Positions 44,076-52,297 of a stretch of DNA of 64,000 nt are shown here, in pieces. Below the pieces are notes generated by a model. That model was not told the DNA's origin and ran no database searches. It worked only from the letters and a program-made list of their open reading frames with translations. The stretch is from positions 2,542,001 through 2,606,000 of the forward strand of contig NZ_CP010681.1 in NCBI RefSeq assembly GCF_002407245.1. The letters are read 5' to 3'. How positions within the stretch are numbered: the first letter of the stretch is position 1; the number at the start of each line of letters is the position of its first letter. The position numbers were made by a program, and so were the translations under genes. The DNA comes from Phaeobacter piscinae (lineage in GTDB: Bacteria; Pseudomonadota; Alphaproteobacteria; Rhodobacterales; Rhodobacteraceae).

Positions 44076-44273
44076 TCAGACCGAGGCAAAAAACTTGTCG
44101 AATTCGCGCTCAGCTTCTTCGCGGGCCTTACCATATTTGCTTTGCAACAGGCCGACCAGCTGTTCCCGATCTCCCCTGGCCTTCTCAAGCTCGTCGTCTG
44201 TGAACTCGCCGTAGGCCTCGTGGAATTTCCCCTTCAGTGTCGCCCAATTGCCTTTGATTTGCTCTTCGTTCAT
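44076..44273 (-). CDS. CsbD family stress protein
   Basis: A 65-residue hydrophilic protein: MNEEQIKGNWATLKGKF, then AYGEFTDDELEKARG, the CsbD pattern. CsbD is a general-stress protein in Bacillus (SigB regulon) with unknown function. The ATG at 44273 has aggag upstream; the longer frame to 44300 does not. EcfG-type promoter 37 bases upstream. Confidence 0.9.
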   Translation of the reverse strand: MNEEQIKGNWATLKGKFHEAYGEFTDDELEKARGDREQLVGLLQSKYGKAREEAEREFDKFFASV

Positions 44274-44309
44274 TTTCTGCTCCTGTCCTTTCTGTCTCAT
44301 CGCCAGACC

Positions 44310-44334
44310 AACGTGTCGATATCAGCATGGTTCC
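44310..44334 (-). promoter_or_regulatory. EcfG-type promoter for csbD
   Basis: Minus strand GGAACC (44334-44329), 15 bases, CGTT (44313-44310). Confidence 0.75.
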
Positions 44335-44427
44335 CGAAAATTTTGCTCGCCCGCTGCGCTCAGCCCACAGCTCGCCTCATCTTTTCCCTGCTGTGGAGGG
44401 CCCTCTAGCTGGCAGTTGATACGATCG

Positions 44428-44452
44428 GGAACCAACCGCCTTGGTCGGCGTT
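44428..44452 (+). promoter_or_regulatory. EcfG-type promoter for the YqjD/YqjE-like operon
   Basis: GGAACC (44428-44433), 15 bases, CGTT (44449-44452), 37 bases before the ATG at 44490. Confidence 0.75.
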
Positions 44453-44489
44453 GAGAGCATGAGCCATCCAGACAGAACAGGAGAGGCAG

Positions 44490-45008
44490 ATGACCGACAA
44501 CAGCAATACCTCGTCCCACATCGAACGAGCAAAGCACCACGCTAGCGAACTGGCCGAACAGGCACAGGATACTCTGCAGACTGAGGTGCGCGCCCGCGCT
44601 GAGGAGGCACAGGCGCAGGCAGCCGGTGAAGCCGCTGCCGTGGCCCGCGCCGCAGATGCGGCGGCTTCCGAGCTGCCAGAAGGATCCCTGCAGGCCGAAG
44701 CCGCTCAGCAATTGGCCCAGGGTCTTGAACAGTTCGCCGACAAGGTTCGAACTGCCGATCTCGACAAAGTTCTGCGCGACACCAGCGATTTTGCGCGTAG
44801 AAATCCGATGCTGTTTCTTGGTGGGGCCGCCCTGCTTGGCTTCGCCGCCACCCGGTTCCTGAAGGCTACTGCCTCGGACGGGAACTACAACCCAGCCCAA
44901 GAAGACGATTATTCCGGGGATCCGTGGGGAGCCTATGACGCTGACAGCGCCATGACAGGCGAAGCTGGTCGCGGCAATGTGCCGGGTACCACGCGGAGGG
45001 TGTCGTGA
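44490..45008 (+). CDS. DUF883/ElaB-YqjD-like membrane-tail protein
   Basis: A 172-residue protein. Residues about 1-100 are a long Ala/Gln/Glu-rich helical, coiled-coil-like stretch; a single membrane segment follows the motif RRNPMLFLGGAALLGFAATR (about 108-127), and then an acidic tail. The layout and the NPMLF-helix resemble ElaB/YqjD, inner-membrane-anchored proteins that bind ribosomes in stationary phase in E. coli. It is first in a three-gene operon under an EcfG-type promoter. Confidence 0.72.
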   Translation: MTDNSNTSSHIERAKHHASELAEQAQDTLQTEVRARAEEAQAQAAGEAAAVARAADAAASELPEGSLQAEAAQQLAQGLEQFADKVRTADLDKVLRDTSDFARRNPMLFLGGAALLGFAATRFLKATASDGNYNPAQEDDYSGDPWGAYDADSAMTGEAGRGNVPGTTRRVS

Positions 45009-45418
45009 TGGAAGAGCAGAACACAGCGGCCAGCCCGTCTGAGACGCCGGGTATTATTGTGACCGTGCTGAAGCAGATGTCTCAATTGATGCAGGATGAG
45101 GTTCGCCTGATGCGAGCCGAGATGTCCCGAAATCTATCACGCGCAGGGCTCGCGCTCACGATGATCGCTGTTGGCGCCGTACTGGCCATCGTGGGCCTAC
45201 ACGTGCTGGCCGCTGCTCTGGTCGCGGCCATTGCTGCCCTTGGCCTGAGCGTCGGCACCGCCGCACTAATTGTCGGTGGACCACTGATCGCACTGGCCGT
45301 GGGCCTTGTCATGCTGGGCGTCAATCGCCTGTCCCCGTCCGCGCTGATGCCGGACCGAAGCCTGCGCAATGTGCAGCGCGATTTGAAGACACTAAAGGAG
45401 ACAACTCGCCATGCCTGA
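45008..45418 (+). CDS. YqjE/DUF1469 (holin-superfamily III) membrane protein
   Basis: About 136 residues: an amphipathic N-terminal helix (LKQMSQLMQDEVRLMRAEM) followed by two membrane helices (MIAVGAVLAIVGLHVLAAAL and LIVGGPLIALAVGLVMLGVN). This is the DUF1469 pattern, often labelled phage holin although nothing phage-like is nearby. ggagg lies before the ATG at 45008; a GTG at 45005 is alternative. It overlaps the preceding stop and the following start. Confidence 0.8.
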   Translation: MEEQNTAASPSETPGIIVTVLKQMSQLMQDEVRLMRAEMSRNLSRAGLALTMIAVGAVLAIVGLHVLAAALVAAIAALGLSVGTAALIVGGPLIALAVGLVMLGVNRLSPSALMPDRSLRNVQRDLKTLKETTRHA

Positions 45419-46145
45419 TGCACCCGATCTGACCGACCTTGAAACTGATGTGGCACGCGACCGCGTGGCCCTGTCCAAATCCCTTGATACACTGGCCGTC
45501 AGCCTGTCGCCTGATCGCATTGCAGCGCAGGTCTCCGCCACCGCGTCCCACTACGGCGGAGAAATTTCGCAACAGCTATGGTCAACTGCACGGGCAAATC
45601 CGGCCGCACTGGCACTGGTAGGTACGGGTATCGCACTTCTGATGTCCGGCACCGGTCAGCGCCGTGCGGCTGGCGGTGTCCCACAGCAGCCAACGCCTGC
45701 CCATCCGCGCGTCGTGTCAGCGGAACACGCAGTTGCCAGCACAGGTCCGAGCGCCAAGCGCCTAGGTGCTGCACTGGATTACGGGCTCGACAAGCTCCCC
45801 CCAAAAGCGCGTAAGCAGGTCCGCAAAGCGCGTCTGACTGCACTCCAGATCCAAGAGGATCTGGAACGCCGCGCAGCAAGGCTCAGCCACGCTTCGCAGA
45901 AAGGAATTACTGCTCAACCTTTCGTGGCCGGCGGACTTGCCTTCGGTCTTGGAGCTATTGCGGCGGCCCTGCTGCCTCAAACCCGACAAGAAGACGCGCT
46001 ACTGGGCGAGAAACGCGACGCGCTGATGGCCGAGGCCCGCGACATCATGCAGCAAGAGATGCGCAAACTTGCCGACAAGGGCGAAACGGCTCTGCACGAT
46101 CAAGTCAGCAAGGGGCGGGACGCCTTGCACGCCTCGCTCAACTGA
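45411..46145 (+). CDS. DUF3618-containing protein
   Basis: A 244-residue protein. The N-terminus LETDVARDRVALSKSLDTLA matches DUF3618, which usually starts envelope-associated proteins in this gene neighbourhood. A membrane segment follows at NPAALALVGTGIALLMSG (about 64-81) and another at GGLAFGLGAIAAALLP (about 174-189), then a helical tail. Overlaps the previous gene by eight bases. Role likely in membrane stress; not established. Confidence 0.75.
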   Translation: MPDAPDLTDLETDVARDRVALSKSLDTLAVSLSPDRIAAQVSATASHYGGEISQQLWSTARANPAALALVGTGIALLMSGTGQRRAAGGVPQQPTPAHPRVVSAEHAVASTGPSAKRLGAALDYGLDKLPPKARKQVRKARLTALQIQEDLERRAARLSHASQKGITAQPFVAGGLAFGLGAIAAALLPQTRQEDALLGEKRDALMAEARDIMQQEMRKLADKGETALHDQVSKGRDALHASLN

Positions 46146-46149
46146 TCCC

Positions 46150-46196
46150 GACGTGACCCCTTCCCCCTCCGGGTCGGAGGGGGTCATTTTGCACAA
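46150..46196 (+). terminator. Imperfect GC-rich hairpin, possible terminator
   Basis: The arms around 46151-46168 and 46172-46183 pair with a bulge (cctccg with cggagg as the core), followed by attttg. Weaker than the other terminators listed; may only attenuate into the next gene. Confidence 0.4.
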
Positions 46197-46207
46197 GGCC
46201 ATTGCTG

Positions 46208-47230
46208 ATGTTGAATTCCATGCTCTCTGACCGAGCCGCACGTATCATGTTGCTCATTCTGACAGCCCTCGCCCTTGGCCTTGCGCTATTCGTTTCCAAA
46301 TCTGTTCTTGCGCCTGCAATTTTTGCGATGGTCGTCGGTATCGTGGTTTCTCCGCTTGCAGACCGGCTGCAAGGGGTTGGCATCGCACGCGTTATCGTCG
46401 CAGCCAGCCTGCTGCTGTTTTCCTGCGCTATCATTGTCCTGCTATTTTTATCGCTTGAGCCGCTGATCTCAGGCGTGGTTGAAGAGTTGCCAAAGATCAA
46501 GCGCGAGATCAAAAGCTGGGTCTACATGTTGTCGGGCCTGTTGCGCGGTATTGAGGCAATAAGCGAAGAGATCGAGCAAACGGTGGGCACGGGTGCTGCG
46601 AGCGCCGATGTCACTACCGGATTTCCGACACTGATGGATGCGCTCTGGGTGGCGCCCAACTTTGGTGCGCAGGTGTTCATTTTTATTGGCACCCTTTTCT
46701 TCTTCGTACTGACACGGACCGATATCTATGCAGCCGCCGGATCGCTAGGCCAACGGCTTTATCGCGCGGAACATGAGGTCGCGCGATACTTTGCCGCCGT
46801 GACCTTGGTGAACGCCGGTTTAGGTGTCGCCACTGCAATTGGGCTCGCCGCACTAGGGATTGATAGCCCGCTGATATGGGGGCTCGCGGCAATGCTGTTG
46901 AATTTTATCCTCTATTTGGGCCCGCTGATGATGATCGCAGGGCTGACCTTTGTTGGTATGACGCAATTCGGTGGTGCAGCTGCGCTGATGCCCCCCGCGC
47001 TATTTTTGACTCTCAACCTGATAGAAGCACAATTTGTGACGCCCGCCTTTGTCGGTCATCAGCTGCATCTGAGCCCGTTGGTGGTGTTTCTTGCCATTGT
47101 GTTCGGACTGTGGATCTGGGGGCCGGTCGGGGCGATCGTGGCCCTGCCTGTGCTACTCTGGATCGGGCAATTACTACGCTCTTCGGCGGAAGCACGCATG
47201 TCGTCAGGCGGCAAAAACGAGGTCGGCTGA
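46208..47230 (+). CDS. AI-2E family transporter
   Basis: About 340 residues with some seven or eight membrane helices and the family pattern: GIVVSPLADRLQGVGIARV, EPLISGVVEELPKIKREI, and YLGPLMMIAGLTFVGM with IEAQFVTPAFVGHQL near the end. Despite the family name (TqsA), transport of autoinducer-2 is shown for few members; others move Na+/H+ or are unknown. TTG at 46202 and ATG at 46220 are alternative starts. It lies 62 bases after the DUF3618 gene. Confidence 0.87.
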   Translation: MLNSMLSDRAARIMLLILTALALGLALFVSKSVLAPAIFAMVVGIVVSPLADRLQGVGIARVIVAASLLLFSCAIIVLLFLSLEPLISGVVEELPKIKREIKSWVYMLSGLLRGIEAISEEIEQTVGTGAASADVTTGFPTLMDALWVAPNFGAQVFIFIGTLFFFVLTRTDIYAAAGSLGQRLYRAEHEVARYFAAVTLVNAGLGVATAIGLAALGIDSPLIWGLAAMLLNFILYLGPLMMIAGLTFVGMTQFGGAAALMPPALFLTLNLIEAQFVTPAFVGHQLHLSPLVVFLAIVFGLWIWGPVGAIVALPVLLWIGQLLRSSAEARMSSGGKNEVG

Positions 47231-47273
47231 ACCGTTTCAACATGACAGTGATCGCCGAGTTCCGTCGCCGCTC

Positions 47274-48797
47274 TCACACCACATCTTCGGTAGCGCCCGG
47301 CAGCGGTTGCTGCAGATCCGCCATCTTCTGCGGATCATGTGGCACCAGAAAACCGCTGCGCGACTGCGGCAGACGGACACCGTTGAGTTGGACTTCACGA
47401 TGCCACCAGTTAGCCGCAGTTTCGACTGCGCGGGCCTCCTCCGGCATCTGGTCCTGGTGCCACCAATGGGAACACATCGCCTGCCAAGCCTTGGCGACGC
47501 GCTGTTGATGAGTAATCCGCAGCGCCACTTCCGTATCCCAACGCATGGACCGACCATTCATGTTTGCAGATCCGATCATTGCGAAATTATCGTCTGCAAT
47601 CAAAACCTTGCTGTGCACATAAATCACGGGAGATCCTGCCAGCACAGATGGCGCTTCGCGGTCCGCCAGAAATGGCTGAACGGGGCTTGCGATTGTGGCC
47701 CGCGCGCCAAAGGCCGCCTGCACCGTCTCAAGAGCCTGACTCTGCAACGCCATTCCATAGCGTGCATCAAGATCGCGGTTGCCCTCGAACGCCACATCAT
47801 CTGGTAGCGCTGGCAAAACCAATATCAGCGAGAGATTGGGGTTGCGCTTGGCCGCGGCGGCCAACCCATCGGCCAATACGCTAGAACGCAGAAACTGGGT
47901 CTCCAGATATATCAGATGTTCTGCCCGTTCGAAGGCCGCCAAGTAATCCTCCTCTATCTCGCGCGATACCGTACGGGGCGACACCGCCCAGAACCCAAAG
48001 CGGCGCGGAGCAGAGATCGTGCATCGGATGTACTTTCCTTCCGGCGGCGTTTCCTTTCCAGCGACGTAGCGTTGGAAATTGCGCAGATAATGTGCGGCCT
48101 CCCGCGCCTCGGGTCCGCTGACCAGTAATTGCACATCCGCCCAGGTTTCTTGCGACGGCATATCATGTTTCAGCGTGTCCCGGCGCCGATCGTTGAGATC
48201 CAATCCACCAACATACAGGAGACGCTCATCAATCACCGCGAGTTTCTGGTGATGAGTAACCGGCCGGACCTCCGGGAGGACCTCATCGCCTGGAGCAGCC
48301 TTTGAAGAAGGGGTTTTGCTCCTGTCAGGGATCTGGGACTGCCTCATCTTAACAAACGGGCCAAAGGCAAGGCGCGGCAGGAGGCCGGCGCGCGCCGGGT
48401 GCATCGCGCCCTCGACCTGCAGTTGTCCAACCGGGTCATCGGTGGCACGCCGTGCCAACCGTGCTGCAATCTCCTGCGCCTGCGCCACACTGCGCTTGGT
48501 CTTCCGGTGCAGTTCCGGCCCCATGACCGGATCGAAATCACTGATCACCAAATGGAAATCCACGCCTCGAGCCACCACATGTTCGACCAGATCAGCCCAT
48601 GTTTGACCTATGGCACGCGCCTCTGGACTGAGCAGAGCGGTCGAGAAATCGAAAATACGGAAACTGGCACGCACCTCTTTTCTAGCACCTAGAACCGCGC
48701 GTTCGAACGCGGGCCACGCCTGCGCCGCCGTTACCAGAACCTCAAAAACCTCTGGAGCGGTCGTGTCATCCGGTATGTCGGAGGTCCGCATCGCCAT
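47274..48797 (-). CDS. Phospholipase D-like protein (two HKD motifs)
   Basis: A 507-residue cytoplasmic or membrane-associated protein. HKD motif 1 is HHQKLAVIDERLLYVGGLD and motif 2 is HSKVLIADDNFAMIGSANMN, both complete, as in cardiolipin synthases and phospholipase D. No N-terminal membrane helices are visible, unlike classical Cls. Its 5' end overlaps the sensor kinase 3' end by 32 bases, placing it last in the nepR-ecfG-kinase operon, so it is probably stress-induced membrane-lipid remodelling. Product specificity unknown. Confidence 0.88.
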   Translation of the reverse strand: MAMRTSDIPDDTTAPEVFEVLVTAAQAWPAFERAVLGARKEVRASFRIFDFSTALLSPEARAIGQTWADLVEHVVARGVDFHLVISDFDPVMGPELHRKTKRSVAQAQEIAARLARRATDDPVGQLQVEGAMHPARAGLLPRLAFGPFVKMRQSQIPDRSKTPSSKAAPGDEVLPEVRPVTHHQKLAVIDERLLYVGGLDLNDRRRDTLKHDMPSQETWADVQLLVSGPEAREAAHYLRNFQRYVAGKETPPEGKYIRCTISAPRRFGFWAVSPRTVSREIEEDYLAAFERAEHLIYLETQFLRSSVLADGLAAAAKRNPNLSLILVLPALPDDVAFEGNRDLDARYGMALQSQALETVQAAFGARATIASPVQPFLADREAPSVLAGSPVIYVHSKVLIADDNFAMIGSANMNGRSMRWDTEVALRITHQQRVAKAWQAMCSHWWHQDQMPEEARAVETAANWWHREVQLNGVRLPQSRSGFLVPHDPQKMADLQQPLPGATEDVV

Positions 48798-50544
48798 CTA
48801 CACCCTTTTGTTCCGCAAGCCTCTCCGCTGCGGTATCATCGCTATGCGGGAAAATAACTTCGTAAGTAAACTTGGTCTTGGTTTCCGTGGTTTTGGCTTC
48901 ACCGTTGAGTTGCGCGACGAACGCTTTGATAAGCTGCGCTCCGAGCCCGCTGGTAAAATGACGCTCTTCATGAGCCACGCCGCACCGCGGATCCAGAGCA
49001 TTATGAATTTCAAGGCGGCAGAACCCGCCCTGCTCTACCTCAAAGTAGACCTGGACAACCCTCCGTCCATCTTCGGTCGCGGCAGCGTATCTGGCCGCGT
49101 TGGTCAATGCCTCGGCAACCAACATGGAGAGGTTTACCGCGTCATCTTGGTTGAGCGGAACTCTTTCCAACTTGGTTTCAATTGTCACAGCCTCATCAGA
49201 GCCTTGCGACATCGCCGCGACCTCCCTTGCCAGAGCCGTGATCAACTCCGCGGCATCAACGGTCGTCACGTCGGGGTTCGTGTTTAGGGATCGGTGAATC
49301 GCCGCCAGTCCACGAACCCTGCGCTGAAGTTGTGCCAGCACCGTGCGAGCCTCATCCGAGCGTGCCGCACGGGCCTGCATATTCATGATAGAGGCAATCA
49401 GTTGGAGATTGTTCTTCACCCGGTGATGAATCTCGCGCAGGAGGATTGTTTTCTCGCGCAGATCGATTTCACGGCGCTCTTCTGCCTTGCTAAGGATCAG
49501 GACCATCCGGTTGAACGACTGCTGTGCCTCGGCAAATTCACGAGGCGGGTTGGTGAGTTCCAGCTGCGCCTGCTCGCGCTCCCCCAAGGCATATCGCCGC
49601 ATCGCCGTGCGCAGATCGCTCAGGTGACGGATCACCAAACGATGCAGGCCGAAGACACCAACACCCATTCCTGCAAGCCACATCAACACCGGAAAGGCTA
49701 GCGTAAAAACCCAGCCACCCGCGCCGGTGGCCACCTTGGCCTGTGTGGCAGGCCAACTCCCGACCACTGCAATCTGGCCTGGGATGATATCACTCACGGC
49801 AAAGAAGCGCTTTTCTCCCGAATTTGAAACCGCAAAGAAGGTCTCGCCCGATCGTGCCATCAAATCTCTGCGCTCCGATGTCTGCGGTAGAATTAACCCA
49901 GCCTGCGACAGGGGTTCGGACGCAGACAAGATCTCGCCCTGTTCGTTGATCGTGGCAAAGCGGATACCTTCCAGCCTCCAGTCATCGGTGAAAAAGCTGC
50001 TCGTCAGCCGATTGGGAATCGCCAGCACGAGATAGCCGACCGTGCCGCCCTCCGTATCCACAGGGAGTGTCAGGGATAATTCGAACCCATCGCTGCCATC
50101 GAGATTGCGTCCGACCCCATAAGTCGGCGCCCTCCGAGACAGCGCACGTTTGAAAATAGGGGTATTGGCGATGCTGCCCTGACCTCCGCTGGAGCTGCAT
50201 ACAATCCGTCCGTCGGGGTCAACCAGGCCCGCGAACGAATAGGCCGATTGCTCTGCCACAAATGATGACATCATCGCATTGCAGACGTCGGGCTGATCAC
50301 GCAGGGGGAGCGTCACCGCGCTTAGCGCCTCTGCAGCGCCGTTTGTACGCTGCAGGAGTTCGCGCTCTGCCAAAGCCGCCTGCTCCGCGCGCGCCAAAAT
50401 GGCAACGCGCGATAAGCGATCCGCCTCGTCTATCACCGAATAAGTCTGATAGATGGCAATCATGCCCAGCGGCAACAGTGCCAAGGTCATGAGAGCGGCA
50501 AGCCTAAGAAACAAACCGCCGGCCAGTGCCCGCCCCAACCTCAT
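48766..50544 (-). CDS. HisKA_2 sensor histidine kinase of the general stress response
   Basis: A 592-residue membrane kinase. One helix at about 12-32, a periplasmic Cache-like sensor (about 33-275), a second helix around 280-302, a HAMP-like stretch, then HisKA_2 with phospho-His in REIHHRVKNNLQL and an HATPase domain with LSMLVAEALTNAARYA and SGLGAQLIKAF. This is the kinase type (PhyK/PhyT-like) that phosphorylates PhyR. It starts one base after the ecfG stop, so it is in the same transcript. The signal is unknown. Confidence 0.88.
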   Translation of the reverse strand: MRLGRALAGGLFLRLAALMTLALLPLGMIAIYQTYSVIDEADRLSRVAILARAEQAALAERELLQRTNGAAEALSAVTLPLRDQPDVCNAMMSSFVAEQSAYSFAGLVDPDGRIVCSSSGGQGSIANTPIFKRALSRRAPTYGVGRNLDGSDGFELSLTLPVDTEGGTVGYLVLAIPNRLTSSFFTDDWRLEGIRFATINEQGEILSASEPLSQAGLILPQTSERRDLMARSGETFFAVSNSGEKRFFAVSDIIPGQIAVVGSWPATQAKVATGAGGWVFTLAFPVLMWLAGMGVGVFGLHRLVIRHLSDLRTAMRRYALGEREQAQLELTNPPREFAEAQQSFNRMVLILSKAEERREIDLREKTILLREIHHRVKNNLQLIASIMNMQARAARSDEARTVLAQLQRRVRGLAAIHRSLNTNPDVTTVDAAELITALAREVAAMSQGSDEAVTIETKLERVPLNQDDAVNLSMLVAEALTNAARYAAATEDGRRVVQVYFEVEQGGFCRLEIHNALDPRCGVAHEERHFTSGLGAQLIKAFVAQLNGEAKTTETKTKFTYEVIFPHSDDTAAERLAEQKGVDGDADLRHTG

Positions 50545-50545
50545 A

Positions 50546-51091
50546 TTATGCCACGCTTTGCTGTGACACGATGCCGGCGGTGACTGTATCCGTCAGCTCC
50601 ATCGGCTCGTCCTCGTCAAGGTTCATCAGCTCAGCCAGACGCGCGCGCCCGCGGTTGACGCGGCTCTTGATGGTTCCCACCTTGACCCCGCAGGTCTCCG
50701 CCGCTTCTTCGTAGGAGAAGCCGCCCGCGCCCACCAGCACCAACGCCTCGCGCTGTTCATCGTTCAATTGCGCAAAGGCTGCGTTGAAATCGCGCAAATT
50801 GAGGCGCCCGTCATGGTCCGGCTTCTGCGACAGCTGTTCGGACAGAACCCCGTCGGCATCTTCGACTTCACGGCGACGTTTCCGGCGCAAAGAGTAGTAG
50901 GTGTTGCGCAGGATCGTGAAGAGCCAGGCCCGCATATTGGAGCCCTCCTCGAATTTTTCGATGTTGGTCCAGGCCTTTACCAAGGTGTCCTGTACCAAAT
51001 CATCAGCCATCGCGGTATTGCGTGTCAGGCTGATGGCAAAAGCGCGCATGGCGCCGAGATGATTGACCAACTCGTCTCTTGGATCACTCAT
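50546..51091 (-). CDS. ecfG: ECF sigma factor EcfG of the general stress response
   Basis: About 181 residues with sigma region 2 (LTRNTAMADDLVQDTLVKAW, then MRAWLFTILRNTYYSLRRKR) and region 4 (LVGAGGFSYEEAAETCGVKV, GTIKSRVNRGRARLAEL). The clustering with nepR and phyR identifies it as EcfG. NepR holds it inactive until phosphorylated PhyR titrates NepR. The ATG at 51091 lies within the nepR end (overlap of eight bases). It should recognise GGAAC-N16/17-CGTT sites, many of which surround it. Confidence 0.95.
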   Translation of the reverse strand: MSDPRDELVNHLGAMRAFAISLTRNTAMADDLVQDTLVKAWTNIEKFEEGSNMRAWLFTILRNTYYSLRRKRRREVEDADGVLSEQLSQKPDHDGRLNLRDFNAAFAQLNDEQREALVLVGAGGFSYEEAAETCGVKVGTIKSRVNRGRARLAELMNLDEDEPMELTDTVTAGIVSQQSVA

Positions 51092-51281
51092 TGGTATCAC
51101 CTGTGCCATTGCCAGAGGACGTTATTGGCGTCGCTCCCTTTGCTTTCAGCTGATCCAGCAGGTCAGCAAAGCGGTCTGGGATTGGTTCGGACGCCAGTGT
51201 GTCGAAAGCTTTTTTAAGATTGCTGTCGATCTCGCGCTCGACCGCATCGCTGCGTTTTTCTGTGGACTTGTGCTTTTCCAT
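51084..51281 (-). CDS. nepR: NepR anti-sigma factor
   Basis: A 65-residue protein with the NepR core: EREIDSNLKKAFDTL, then EPIPDRFADLLDQLK (about residues 32-46). NepR binds EcfG and, under stress, phospho-PhyR. The short disordered N- and C-terminal arms are typical. ATG at 51281 preferred to TTG at 51290. First gene of the nepR-ecfG-kinase-PLD operon, divergent from phyR. Confidence 0.94.
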   Translation of the reverse strand: MEKHKSTEKRSDAVEREIDSNLKKAFDTLASEPIPDRFADLLDQLKAKGATPITSSGNGTGDTNE

Positions 51282-51311
51282 ACGATCCAACTATTTTTTT
51301 ACGTAGGCTCG

Positions 51312-51337
51312 GGAACCAAACGCAGTCACCAAGCGTA
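51312..51337 (+). promoter_or_regulatory. EcfG-type promoter for phyR
   Basis: GGAACC (51312-51317), 16 bases, CGTA (51334-51337), close to consensus with one change in the -10. Interleaved with the nepR promoter on the other strand, so each promoter's -10 lies beside the other's -35. Suggests autoregulation. Confidence 0.7.
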
Positions 51338-51344
51338 TGGTTCC
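51319..51344 (-). promoter_or_regulatory. EcfG-type promoter for the nepR-ecfG operon
   Basis: Minus strand GGAACC (51344-51339), 16 bases, CGTT (51322-51319). Matches consensus; drives nepR 38 bases away, giving EcfG positive control of its own operon. Confidence 0.78.
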
Positions 51345-51375
51345 ATATGTATTCAGAAAAAAAGGGACATATCAA

Positions 51376-52191
51376 ATGACCGCCCCGACGGGAGAAGTTC
51401 TTGCTAATCAGATTGGGTCTAACCTGCCATTTCTGCGTCGTTACGCCCGCGCGCTGACAGGGAGCCAGACAAGCGGTGACACCTATGCCCTTGCAACTTT
51501 GGAGGCGATCCTTGCCGAGCCCGATCGTTTTGAGCCGGAGCTGAAGGCAAAGGTTGCCCTATTTCGCGCCTTCCATGTAATCTGGAGCTCCAGCGGCGCC
51601 CCGGTAGAGTTCGATAAGCCCGACAGCGGGCTGGAGACGCAGGCACAGAAGCATCTGAGCAGGCTCACGCCCAACACTCGCGAGGCACTTTTGCTTCACA
51701 CGATTGAAGATTTCAGCATCGCCGAGGTAGGACAGATCATGAGTATCGGCGCCGAGGAAGCGGGCGAACTGGTTAAGATCGCCTATCACGAAATGTCAAA
51801 ATCCACCTCCGGTCGGATCATGATCATCGAGGATGAAGCAATCATCTCTATGGATCTAGAAGGCATCGTTTCAGACATGGGCCACCGCGTTACAGGCATC
51901 GCCCGTACCGAGGATGCCGCGCTGAAGCTGGCGCAGGAGGAAACGCCTGATCTAATCCTGTCAGATATTCAACTGGCGGATAACTCCAGCGGAATTGATG
52001 CGGTAAACAAAATTCTGGCTGCGCATTTTGACTGTCCGGTGATCTTTATTACCGCCTTCCCAGAGCGGCTGTTGACTGGCGAAGGCCCAGAACCTGCGTT
52101 CCTGATCTCAAAGCCCTACACCGAGGATCAGGTGCGGTCGGCTGTCAGCCAGGCGATGTTCTTCTCATCCACCGAAACACTCAAAGCCTAA
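51376..52191 (+). CDS. phyR: PhyR response regulator (sigma-like domain plus receiver)
   Basis: A 271-residue protein. The N-terminal half is a sigma-factor mimic (PFLRRYARALTGSQTSGDTY, and LLLHTIEDFSIAEVGQIM); the C-terminal half is a receiver with the acidic pair in IIEDEAIISMD, phospho-Asp197 in LILSDIQL, and Lys in LISKPYTEDQ. Phosphorylated PhyR binds NepR and frees EcfG. The frame runs to 51337 but the ATG at 51376 fits family length. A terminator follows. Confidence 0.96.
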   Translation: MTAPTGEVLANQIGSNLPFLRRYARALTGSQTSGDTYALATLEAILAEPDRFEPELKAKVALFRAFHVIWSSSGAPVEFDKPDSGLETQAQKHLSRLTPNTREALLLHTIEDFSIAEVGQIMSIGAEEAGELVKIAYHEMSKSTSGRIMIIEDEAIISMDLEGIVSDMGHRVTGIARTEDAALKLAQEETPDLILSDIQLADNSSGIDAVNKILAAHFDCPVIFITAFPERLLTGEGPEPAFLISKPYTEDQVRSAVSQAMFFSSTETLKA

Positions 52192-52212
52192 TCGGTGCCA
52201 AAGATCGCAATT

Positions 52213-52247
52213 TAAATAGCCGCCTGGAAACAGGCGGCTATTATTAT
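52213..52247 (+). terminator. Rho-independent terminator after phyR
   Basis: Twelve-base stem (52215-52226 with 52231-52242) around a GAAA tetraloop, T-rich afterwards. Confidence 0.85.
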
Positions 52248-52297
52248 TGAGCATCTATGGAAAGACGACGAGCCGCTCGCTGTCACGCTAGGCCGCC

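Noticed and set aside
45008..45418. Prophage holin
   Set aside because: The DUF1469 family is often labelled phage holin, but no other phage gene, integrase or attachment site is near and the neighbours are stress genes.
46208..47230. Quorum-sensing AI-2 exporter as a functional call
   Set aside because: The family name does not prove AI-2 transport and no luxS or lsr genes are present, so I kept only the family label.
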